Assembly (NCBI GenBank): GCA_947652605.1
Contig: OX393576.1
Location: 15,774,575-15,838,574 of the forward strand
Direction: 5' to 3'
Length of the DNA: 64,000 nucleotides
Source: Elmis aenea
Lineage: Eukaryota; Arthropoda; Insecta; Coleoptera; Elmidae
The position numbers and the translations under genes are program-made. The notes beneath the pieces are model-generated. The model was not told the DNA's origin. It worked only from the letters and a program-made list of their open reading frames with translations, and ran no database searches. Positions 54,660-64,000 of this stretch are shown here, piece after piece. The stretch's first letter is position 1, and the number at the start of each line of letters is the position of its first letter.

Positions 54660-55290
54660 GTGTAGTAATAACTACAAACAACTGTGTAAAAATATTTACC
54701 AATAACAGAGCTATGGAATAATTCGTCTTGGCTGTATGTTTATTGTTTATTTTTTTTACCTTCTATAAAAATATTCTTAAAAAATCAGTGGAACAAGGCC
54801 GTTTCCGCTGAACCGGTCTCTGAATCGTTTGAATTAAAAACCATGAATCGGAACAAAAACCAAAACCGAAAAGTTTAAATATACCTACCTACTGAACTGG
54901 TAACCGGCTTTCAACTCTTATTTTTAGCAGTTTTGATGTCGGATTTTTTTAAATGATTCATCAAAGTGTCCTTTTAGTTAAAGGCAAAGTTTCCTTGTCG
55001 CACAGTGTTATTAAAAAAAATTCATATCTCTATGAAAGGGGTTACAGGCCCGTGGGCAACAGTTTGAAGACCCCTGCTCTATTACCATTGAATTTGAAGT
55101 TACTTTTGCGTTTAGCGCAACAGTTTTTTTTTTTATCAACGGAAAATACTTTTTGTCGCAAACTATATCATGAACCTTAATATTCTTACACATTTGTGAT
55201 AAACACTCAAGAGGGCTATTTAAATTTTATTAACGTTTATATTACTGTCATTTTATGTTAATTGAAATTACCTGTAGTTACATCTATCGT
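54660..55290. other. Intergenic, nothing recognised
   Basis: No supported feature. Confidence 0.35.
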
Positions 55291-55299
55291 GTCAGATAG

Positions 55300-55700
55300 T
55301 GATGACACAGGAGTTGATATATGGTGACAGCCACTTGTTAGGTGCTGTTATCGACTAAATATACAGCGCACAAAGGCAATATATTTAATATTAGATACAA
55401 TCATGTATTTAATGCCTTTTCATTAAAGAGGCCCAATTAAAATCCATCGGCATAATTAAAACCGCGCGTAAAATTCGACTATCACGTTTTAACTTTTACG
55501 TTTTGTGGCTTTAATTACATAATTTCTGAATTAGTCTAATTAATATACTTACAGCGAAAACGAGACACGGAGTTAATTAGAGAACGTCCAAGTATAAATT
55601 TTATAGTGGGCGCGCATTAAATGGGCCGAATTTTACATTAAAAATGAGATGCGCAGCCAAGCACGTATGTGGGGTTAAAATTTTCATCACGGTCTTGGAT
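55300..55700. promoter_or_regulatory. Possible enhancer-like stretch rich in homeodomain core sites
   Basis: CAATTAA, CATAATTAAAA, TTTAATTACATAA, TCTAATTAATAT and GTTAATTAGAG cluster within 55430-55590, followed by GC-richer words (GGGCGCGCATTAAATGGGCC near 55608). No coding frame or repeat edge. Function is inference only. Confidence 0.25.
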
Positions 55701-56680
55701 TGCTACGTTAAAAATTTGTTATAATTCCGTAATCTAGTAGCAGATACTCTAAAGTAATAAACTGAGGCACAAAAAATTTTACGAGTAGCCCTTATCCGCC
55801 AGAAACTTCGTTCGGAGATGGCTTGTGTGTGTGAATATTCGGTGAAGAAAAACATTCTGTTGCGACGGTTTCGTAAACAAGTAGTAGGCTGAGCTGCAAC
55901 AGTAAAATATCTGTTGTCTGTAATGAATAGTTGTTGGTTTTACAGGCTAAAGAGGTAGTAAACATTTGAATGTTCAACTTGCTAAATATGGTCGGGTCTT
56001 GTTAGTAAAACGCTTAATTAAGAAATTAATTAGAGGATAAAGTGAACAACAACTGAGATTAGCTTTAGGCCGACTGAATTTTCTGGAAGGCATTAGTGAT
56101 TTCCATGTAAAAAAAGTTTACCTCATAATCTAAACTTCAGATAAATTTTAAAGAGCGGTTCAGTTTAGCGACGGCAAGGATTTTTTGTACATCATGTACG
56201 GCCAGGGGCCAGGGCCACCGAGAGAATTTTTCGAGCCCGTGACAGGCTTGGGATCCGAATACCCTTCCTATAAAATAACGTACACTTCTACCGGGTGTAC
56301 AAACACACATAAAACTTTAAATATTTATTAAAAAACGCACCTCAACTCGCAGTGCTTTATTTTCAAAAAATTACAGTAGATACTATATCTACCCTCATAA
56401 AATACAAAGACATTTTAAAACTTTTATTGCAACATCCACTACCTCACTTTGCAGGTGGTGAAATCTTTAATCACCTCGTCATAGTCAATTTTCATTGCCA
56501 GGTTATGTTCTATCGATAGCAAAGTTAAGTCGCTTAACGTTTTCTGCAACATTGACAATCTACTGAAACTCTTTATTTCTGAAGGTTTACTAATAAAAGC
56601 TCTTGTTTCCCTATTTCAATATAACGGTTTTACAATAAATAGAACATTTTGAATATAGTACATATTTATATTTCTAGATC
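55701..56680. other. Intergenic, nothing recognised
   Basis: A GC-richer patch near 55790-55900 has a short frame without motif. No gene supported. Confidence 0.35.
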
Positions 56681-56682
56681 TA

Positions 56683-56900
56683 CAAGGTGTCCCAAATTCG
56701 AGTAAATGCATGGGGATCTCGCTTATCTTAAGAGCTACGAGGTCGGTTAAATTAGGGCAAAGTTGCGAAATTAGATGCTCATCAAATATCTGCAAAGAAA
56801 ATGTTCATAGCTGTCTTAGTTCAAAAGTTATTCAAGAAAAATTGAAAAAATTGATTTTCGTTTTTTTCCCCTATTCCCAATTTTTTTTTTAATATCGACA
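56683..56900. repeat. Fragment of a CAGGGTGTCCC-type element
   Basis: AAGGTGTCCCAAATTCGAGT with GCATGGGGATCTCGCTTATC just inside recalls the ends at 29486 and 60920 (shared GGGGATCTCGCTTAT). No partner end was found. Confidence 0.4.
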
Positions 56901-58340
56901 ATCTGGAAGCACTTCTTCATGGCAACTTCTTACGCTTTATATTTTGAGATAACACAAAATTTCCAACAACGTTTCGTCTCTTCAGAAACATCACAACTTC
57001 ATTTTTTTAAATACGGCTAAACAATTTTAATCTCATAGTCTGATAGCATTTTGTCTTCTGATTTCAATGATATATGACACTTTATATCTAAAATGATAAT
57101 TTACCACCAAAATTTGAGAAAAATTTATTTTGTCCAATTTTTGAATCAAATGATCATATACAAAAATAAAATAAAAAACAAAACAATTTTTGTTGTTCTG
57201 TTAAAACTGTCACTGACATTAATATGGTCGTGATTAATTGTATAATTTGCAACCAGCTAGAAATTCTTTGATATTTGTGCTTTTGTTCGCAATTTTATTT
57301 TTCACTTTGTTCTGGTAATACATATTCGTTGCCGCAATTTCTCTTGTGGACACCGAAAGGTTGTTTCGGACCTAAATGTATGATATTTACGAGTTAGTAA
57401 ATTTTTCAGTGGAATTCTGTATATTTTTTAACATTTTCTTATAGGTTTTTGCGTTTTAAAAATATTTGGTATGTTCTGTGTCGGAAACTTATATTTCCCG
57501 AGTTATTGGCTAGAATGAAGTTCATTACATAACGTTATCGGCCAATTACCGCCAATTACTGTTACGACTTTTTGCGTATTAGTCGCAAGATTTGCTGCTA
57601 AAATACACCATGAAAACCGATAAAGATATCTTCTAAGTAATCACAGCACAATGGAAAAATATAAAAGAATCTGTTTATGGATTGATGATATCAAAAGGCA
57701 GGAAGCTAAACAATTGTGTCATGGAATTATACATGAAACGGACTGTTAAAAATTAGCCAAAGAATTGTAAATAGCAAACAAAGAAGCAAATGAGTTTATC
57801 GGATCTTTAAATGGCACATGCTGTATCCGATATCACAAAAGCAGCCAAATTTTAAACAATTTATTCGGAGTATCACATACAATGACACTTTACCTTTTAG
57901 ACTGTATAATTTTGGTCAGAAATCCTGTTTTAAAATAAGTTTCTCAAACCAACCGGACAGATTTTTAAATACTTCAGCTGTCATAAACGACCGTGGTTAT
58001 CTGTCTTAAAAGTACCTATAATTTTACCGTTGGGAACTTTACAGCATTTGCAAAATTAACGTAGAAAAAAGCAAACCGTACGTAGAATTGCAGTCATACG
58101 AATTTATTACTGTATACTTAGTCTATATTTACATGAAAACGTTTTTACGACACAAAAAATTCTCGTTAAGAAGTTTATTTTTCAAACGAATTTTAAGGTA
58201 GCAATTAGGTGGAAATCAAAAAAGTAATTATGCTTTACTTATCAGTAATTAAAACACAAAACAATTTCTTTTGTCGTGATTTATTTGGTACCTGATAAGT
58301 ATGTTTAAAATTATTTGACACGTTTTAACTGACAAAAATA
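56901..58340. other. Intergenic, nothing recognised
   Basis: AT-rich; no supported gene or repeat end. Confidence 0.35.
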
Positions 58341-58379
58341 TAATTGTGGGTTACATTAATACCTCTAATTTTAAAATGT

Positions 58380-59090
58380 TTTAGAAGTGCAGGAGATGAT
58401 CACATACATTACTCGTATAACTCCGTGATCACAGCGAATGTGGTCGTCCTTCGGTTCCTTGCTGCCAATTGCCTCCTGTCAGACCATTGCCCCTCTAGTC
58501 TCTTAAAGGCATTGCCTTTCTTCACCTATTTTCCGTGTTTCTCTGGGGCGTCCTGCTTTCGTCTTTCTACTGGTCTTCAGTTCATAGCTATTTTTAGTAA
58601 TTTTTTTTCCATCCTGTTAACTCGCCCATGCTAACCAAGTTACTTCTTTTGAATTTCTTCTTTGAAATTGTTTATTTTTGTTATCCTTCTTATTTCCTAA
58701 TTTCCTAATTTCCTTATTTTTATATCTTTGATTGACAGATCTCCTTTGAAAATCAATTTCAGTCGCTAAAAACTTTATTCCATAGCTCTATGGATTCTAT
58801 AGCTTTATTGATTTCTAAGGGCCCATTTGCAGTACTTAGCTTTCCAAACGTACATTCAATGTCTTCAGGGTTTCATGCCAGTATCACTTGATCGTCGGCA
58901 TAATGTAGACAGTTTTACCTCATACTATATTCCCATTCTGATTTTTTTTCTCTCCATTGATTTAACTCTGCATAATACATTAAATAGAATTGGAGATAGA
59001 CTACAGCCTTGTCGTAGGCCCTTACTAATATTAAAAGTGGTGTTATTCGTTTCCAGTTTTAACTTTAACGAAAGCCTTTTCCTAGAGTTC
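58380..59090 (-). pseudogene. Third non-LTR retrotransposon remnant
   Basis: On the minus strand RQGCSLSPILFNVLCRVKSM near 59010-58950 is a reverse transcriptase block, followed by a damaged YADD region near 58900. After a deletion come HGRVNRMEKKLLKIAMN and PVERRKQDAPEKHGK near 58630-58520, the usual C-terminal GH.NRM...RR.GRP.K.W region. Several stops; unlike the remnants at 16.2 and 41.8 kb in orientation and sequence. Confidence 0.65.
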
Positions 59091-60105
59091 CTTTACTGTT
59101 TTGCCTAAAGTTACGTTGATTTGAGACTCATCTAGAACTTCAAATATTTTTTAATATGGACAGTATCGCATGGTTTAGTCAAAATTAATAAATACCATGT
59201 TAATGATTAAATATTATTTATTTTACATCAGTTGAGCTAGTATTAGATTCTTAAATAAAAATCAGTGGATGTTCTTTGTATTGTTCTTAAGCACATCGCG
59301 GAAGTCTGGGTTTTGTTTGTGTCTCTCAAAATACTGTGTAACGCGTTGCTACCTAAATCTACGCTATTTTACGTGATATATTAGTTCATTTAGTAAATCC
59401 TGTTTGTATGTCCTCGTAAATATAAATTCACTATACATCTAGAGCCATAAAATGGCAAATACATGGATTATCTCTGTACTGCAACCACACGAACTGATCG
59501 TAAATTAAAAGTTTCGTTTTAAAATTGAAGCTGAATTTTTAACGTTTGATTAAATTAATTATTGCTTTGTGGTAATTGTACATTTAATGTTGTTTCCTAA
59601 TTATAATTTTATATTTTTATCGCCCAGTGCATGAATATTTGCAATAAAAAATGAGTTCGAGGGAACAAATTGACTTTTAATTTAAAGTTGCAAAACTGAG
59701 AACTAGGTTTGAATCCAGCTTTTTTTCGGGGTCTGTTTTATATACAAGGTGTCCCATAGGCATAGATAATTATGACCTAAATTACAGAAATAAGATCAAC
59801 AAATACATATATCGGTGAATTATGGAAAACCTACACACACTTTCATTAAATAATTCGAGAGCTTGATAAATTTGAAAATGATCTTGTTAAACTTTTGTTT
59901 TGATTAAAATAATATTGCTTACAATTAGTATTTTTCCAGTAATGTAATTTTTTTAAAACTTTTGATTGCTAGTTTTCCAAAAATGGGTATTGGATTTTAG
60001 TTGTAAATTTCAGTTTGAATTCTTGGTTGGTATGAAATTATGTGCTTAATTAAAAAAATTACTCGCCATTTTTATTGCACTTTGTTTTAGTCTATAGCTC
60101 TGATA
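59091..60105. other. Intergenic, AT-rich
   Basis: ACAAGGTGTCCCATAGGCAT at 59746 resembles the end of a CAGGGTGTCCC-type element. Nothing else is recognised. Confidence 0.35.
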
Positions 60106-60109
60106 ATAA

Positions 60110-60420
60110 CAGGGTTACCACACGTCCTCTTTTGCCCGGACAGGTCCTCTTTTAAAGACCTTAAATTTCCGTTTAGCCAAGTTTTTAAAATATGCAAAAA
60201 GTCCAGGTTTCTTATTTTCCTCTTATGTATTTGAATTTTGCTTATTAAAACACCAGCTGGGCGTCTGAACCCAGCACTGAGGTCTACTGGAAGCGGGAAA
60301 AAATGACAGGTTGCGAGGCTAGTGCAGTAATTTCCGCTTCCACTAACAAAATCAAATTCATGATAAACTACAGATACGTATTCTCGTGTGTTTGACAGCC
60401 GCATACAGCGCACATGTTGT
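60110..60420. mobile_element. hAT-like terminal fragment
   Basis: CAGGGTTACCACACGTCCTC at 60110, followed by a doubled GTCCTCTTTT around a GCCCGGACA spacer, resembles a hAT terminal region. The 108-codon minus-strand frame over it is probably not a protein. No opposite end or duplication is visible. Confidence 0.35.
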
Positions 60421-60468
60421 AAGGAGTTACTTTTTACTTTTATTGCAAAATTAAAGATTGTTCTAAAC

Positions 60469-60610
60469 AGGGACTAAAAACGAAAAAAATTTCGTTCGTT
60501 TCCGTTCGGAACGAAAACGAAATATATCGTTTTCGTTCTTTTCGTTCTAACCGAAAAAATTCCTTTTTCGTTTTCGTGAACCGAAATAATAACGGTTAAA
60601 ACCGGTTTTA
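60469..60610. mobile_element. hAT-like end with CGAAAA/TTTTCG microrepeats
   Basis: CAGGGACTAAAAACGAAAAA is followed by dense AACGAAAACGAAA and TTTTCGTT repeats in both orientations, like the microrepeat ends of the hAT-type elements at 36877 and 45638. The opposite end is absent. Confidence 0.45.
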
Positions 60611-60664
60611 CAATTTATTTTTGTCGTCAAAAAATCGAGGGCTTCATTTTTTTTTTCAAGTCTC

Positions 60665-60919
60665 TACAACCCTCGCGCTCGGCGGACGTTCCCAGACGTT
60701 TCCGGCCGTTCCCGGCTGTTCTCGGCCGTCCTTTATACGACGTTTGATCCGTTGGGTCCTAAATAGTAACTGTGCAAAATTTGGTCCCGATCGGTCAACG
60801 CACCTAGGATTCTATAGCGAACAAACAAACAAACAAACAAACAAACAAAAAACAAACAAACAAAAAACAAACAAACAACAAACAAACAACAAACAAACAA
60901 ACAAGTTCTTTTATATATA
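60665..60919 (+). mobile_element. Retroposon-like repeat with (CAAA)n tail, copy 2
   Basis: This shares GCGCTCGGCGGACGTTCCCA, TTTATACGACGTTTGATCC, ATTTGGTCCCGATCGGTCAA and TCTATAGCGAACAAACAAAC with copy 1 but starts further 3'. The tail is longer and mixed (CAAA, CAAAAAA, CAACAAA). It ends TTCTTTTATATA, where the next element begins. Confidence 0.75.
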
Positions 60920-61240
60920 CAGGGTGTCCCAGATTACATTTCCAGCATGGGGATCTCGCTTATTATAAGAGATACAGGTTTGTTTAAATTAGATGAATTA
61001 TTCCTTAGTATGAGAGGAGCGACAATCAATTTTTAAAAGTACAAAATTCGTCGTGCTTCAGATGTTACAGCAAAAAATATGAAAATGTCGAATTTCTTTT
61101 TTCTTTCATAACTTTTTTGTCTTAATCGTTAGAGCAATTTTGTTTGTACTTTCTTAAAGTACTTTTTAATGGAGAATGTAACTGTTATTTTAGAATTTTT
61201 TTAACACCTACCATTTTCGAGATATTACCCCACACAGGGT
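60920..61240. mobile_element. CAGGGTGTCCC element, second copy (single arm)
   Basis: CAGGGTGTCCCAGATTACAT at 60920, preceded by TA, then GGGGATCTCGCTTATTATAA and GATGAATTATTCCTTAGTAT, matches the right arm of the element at 29486-30337 over about 300 bases. It inserted at the very end of the retroposon tail. The opposite inverted arm is not found; ACAGGGTGTTAAG near 61236 is in direct orientation. Confidence 0.65.
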
Positions 61241-62960
61241 GTTAAGAAAAGGTGGTCTAAAAATAAACAATGTATATTACAACGCTACAGCCCTTAAATG
61301 CCCAAAATGCTTCAATGGTTCTTTTTCACTTCCTTCTGCCTTTTGAAAAAATTCTTCCATTATCAGGTCTGGAGTTGCCTAAGATCTTGCTCATACATTT
61401 TCTCCGCTGTCAATCTCTTTTTCCTTCGTGCTCCATCACTTTCTAGTAAGTTTTTGTTATTATTTCATTTTTTAATTCGTTGATGTTCATCAAAATCTTT
61501 GTATTTATGCAACGGTTATTATTTTTTGTTCACCATATGGTTTCATGACTTCCTGATTCGTTCATCTTCTTGTTTTATGTCTTTATATATTCATTGGAGG
61601 TTGATCCTTTCCTAAATATTGTTTGAAAGTTCTTGTGACTTATTGTTCGCCTTAACCACACTGTAAAAGACAAAAAAAACACAAGTATACCAAAAAATAC
61701 AAAAAAATAACTGAAACTGTTTCTAAAAATTATTTGCACTTTGGGAAAATCAAGTACGATGTGTTACTTTTCTGCCACTCTGTATGATATTTTAAGCTTT
61801 TTCCGACTTGCAATGTTAACAATACATTCTTATTCAAATTCGACAAAATTTTTAGCGTTTCGAAATTCTTATTGTGTCTCACCTATATAAAGATGTTTAG
61901 TACAATAACAAATATAATGTTTACTTCCTGCGAGGTTGACACTCAGTGTGATAAATAAAAAATTACGTCACGTTTAACAACCTACTCATAATCGTTTAGG
62001 TTTACCGTTTTTGTATTTCACACACTCTTTTCGAGGTTTAGATAGCTTTGTGTTTAAGGTTGTTGTTAGCTATTGTTTTTTGTTATCTGCGTATTGATAA
62101 AATTTAAAATCGAGTTGTTAAATGTAAACATAAGATGTGAGGCATTATTTAAAACAGAATTAGATCGGGCTTAGTATAATTTATTTAAACGTTTTTGCTC
62201 TATTGAAGAAGTTGAGTTGCTCAAAATAATTCGAAATGTTTTTTCTTGGATAATAATATCGTGGTTTTTAAGAGCATAATTACCTAATTAGAAAGTTTTA
62301 AATATAATTAGGAACATAAACAAGTTTTCGAATGATCCTTTTAAACTAAGACATTACAATAAACTTGGGTAAAATGCAACTAGCAAACTTTTGTTTTATT
62401 TACCTTATATGATGGGACGACTGAAGTGGTGATAAAATTTTGCTGATGAAGAGGCGTCGGTTGCAATAAAGAACTTGATGTAAAAGGTTGTTCGGTTTAG
62501 GCATTTCCTTTTGAAATAGCTGCTTGTGCTAAGCTCGTGTTTATTTTTATAGATGACGATTTCATATTTGAATCTGAGTTAATGTTTCTTTTAGAATTTG
62601 TTTCGAAACTTTAACGGCTATAGAACGGGCTTTGTCAACAAAATATATTGTTAATCAACGTTAAGTAAACTACAAAACTAACAAGTAAACAGAGCGGTTA
62701 CTTCAAAACCGTAGTGTAAATTGAAACAAAAATAGCTGCCGTCGGGTAAATATTGATCTTGTGTTTGTCGAACTTATTTACGAAGAAATGATAGCAAATT
62801 ATGTAAATATGAGGAAGAGACTGAAAAAAGTGCTAAAAAATTGGGATAACTCTATATGCATAATTATCTTTAACAACGTTGAATGAATACGTAATTAATA
62901 CTAAACATTATTGCTTATACTGGTTAACATACCGTGGGTTCATAAAAAATAAACGCCCCA
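61241..62960. other. Intergenic, AT-rich
   Basis: No gene supported. A T/C-rich patch at 61300-61460 may be an old reverse-strand transposon fragment, but no motif is secure. Confidence 0.35.
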
Positions 62961-62965
62961 GAGTA

Positions 62966-63910
62966 TACGAGGGTCAAGCTGAATTGATGAAAAATAAACG
63001 ACGGTTAATTTATCCAAGATTTTATTTTAAATATGTTCAAGTGAATTCCCTTCAGCGATAATAAACTTCATCATTCTTACCTTCCACTTGTTACAAGCTA
63101 CAATAAATCTTCCTCCGAAATACGAGGCGTGTGTCAAAAATAAGGACCGGTTGGTCATAAAGAAAATCCAGACTTATATAAAATATGATGCTTTTATATT
63201 TGTGTATATCTAGTTTATTTTTCTACATAGTCAACATTGCTTTCCAGGCATTTTTTTTAAAGAGAAATAAGCTTTTAGCTTTAGCAGAGATGATAAAGGT
63301 GCAGATAACTGGGCAATCCACCAGTTGAAGACACTGAGCATGTACCATTTTTCTCCTTTTTATCAATCCCGAATAATTAGCGATTGGCCCTTACTTTTGA
63401 CATGCGCCTCGTACTTGCAAAATAATTGTGAACTGCAGTATCAATCTCCTTCTTAGACAAAAACTTCCTACCCTGCAAATTTTATTTAATTCCAAAAAAT
63501 AACCAGAAGTCGCACATGCCACGTAAGCACGTTGGATGCTTTATTATTTTCATGTTTTTGTCAGCCAAAAACTGGAGAGAAAATGAATTTTTGTGATGGA
63601 GTATAATCCCCTTTTCTAGAACTTAACTAATTACTTCGGGCAAACATTTTTTTTGTGTACTAGTACGCTATAGTTGTCTCCTTTGCACACACCGTACACC
63701 TTTCTGGGTAATAATCGGAGTTTGCTCATCTTCTTGAATCCATACCTGACTCTCTTGCTGGATATGTACATTGAAAAAAGAAATGTAAGTTTTGTTCCCT
63801 ATCACAATTTTATAAAAAAATTGGATTGTGCCATTATTGAGAAAATTAAACTTTCATTGCAAATTTTTACACGCTGTAGAGATATGTTACTTTGTATAAC
63901 ATTATTTTAG
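62966..63910 (-). pseudogene. Mariner-family transposase pseudogene (AAGCTGAATT family), split by a MITE
   Basis: The 3' terminal repeat ACGAGGGTCAAGCTGAATTG lies at 62967-62986. Minus-strand coding traces, N to C: ICNESLIFLNNGTIQFFYKI and VIGNKTYI (near 63870-63785), QQESQVWIQEDEQTP (near 63755), a deletion, KKCLPEVIS, IILHHKNSFS (HHDN box altered to HHKN, near 63610), FLADKNMKIIKHP, CDFWLFFGIK, GRKFLSKKEIDTAVHNYFAS ending at 63414. After the 289-bp MITE the frame resumes with ISEEDLL and KWKVRMMK (63120-63060). Stops and the internal deletion make it inactive. This is the best preserved of three copies in the window. Confidence 0.85.
63123..63411. mobile_element. 289-bp mariner-type MITE nested in the transposase
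   Basis: CGAGGCGTGTGTCAAAAATA and the reverse complement of CGAGGCGCATGTCAAAAGTA form the ends. TA flanks at 63121-63122 and 63412-63413. Removing the MITE and one TA restores the host transposase reading. Confidence 0.88.
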
Positions 63911-64000
63911 AGTAACAATTTTAAAAATTTACTGAAATGTTTTAAATGTTTATAGTAATTGAAAATGTGATTGCACTCAGGCTTTTTTTTCAAGTATCAT

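Noticed and set aside
60087..60413. 108-codon minus-strand frame as a gene
   Set aside because: It overlaps a hAT-like terminal region (CAGGGTTACCACACGTCC) and has no recognised domain.
1..64000. tRNA, rRNA or CRISPR loci
   Set aside because: No clear A/B-box pair with cloverleaf, no rRNA words, and the only regular array has 196-bp units without spacers.

Overview
The window looks like AT-rich nuclear DNA from an insect. Three animal housekeeping genes with short introns sit at the left end. The rest is packed with the transposon classes usual in insects: mariner/Tc1, hAT, piggyBac, PIF/Harbinger-like, P-like, non-LTR remnants and foldback elements. The species cannot be named from sequence alone; no tRNA, rRNA or CRISPR array was recognised.

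Layout. Positions 1-8.1 kb hold the real genes: the last exon of a p24 cargo receptor (TMED7/TMED3 type, + strand), a complete two-exon YIPF5/Yip1 gene (- strand, 263 aa) and a complete seven-exon SKI8/WDR61 gene (+ strand, 322 aa). YIPF5 and SKI8 are divergent, and a 1.87-kb P-like transposon with an 8-bp target duplication sits between their start codons. TMED7 and YIPF5 both act in ER-Golgi traffic, whereas SKI8 serves the cytoplasmic Ski complex and nuclear Paf1 complex, so nothing suggests joint function beyond proximity.

From 8.3 kb on I see no complete host gene. A ~170-bp tandem repeat lies 3' of SKI8, followed by MITEs, a deleted mariner, a non-LTR remnant (16.2-17.2 kb), a possible regulatory island with seven GCCAT motifs (17.5-17.8 kb) and further MITEs. 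At 30.85-39.37 kb a composite hAT element, flanked by the perfect 8-bp duplication CGCATTAC, carries a 14-copy 196-bp satellite with a higher-order repeat and two opposed halves of a ZMYM1-like hAT transposase. A second hAT-type element (8-bp duplication TTCACAAC) interrupts the C-terminal half, and that element contains a piggyBac-like element (TTAA): three nested layers.

At 40-64 kb there are more decayed transposases and non-LTR remnants, a foldback element whose left arm was hit by a hAT MITE (the right arm preserves the empty site), TAA-flanked MITEs, two copies of a (CAAA)n-tailed retroposon, and a mariner transposase split by a mariner MITE. Two weak candidate host exons (44.6 and 51.8 kb) and a homeodomain-site-rich stretch (55.3-55.7 kb) suggest the desert may be intronic or regulatory sequence of a developmental gene; this is inference. 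Coordinates of decayed repeats are approximate unless target duplications are stated.
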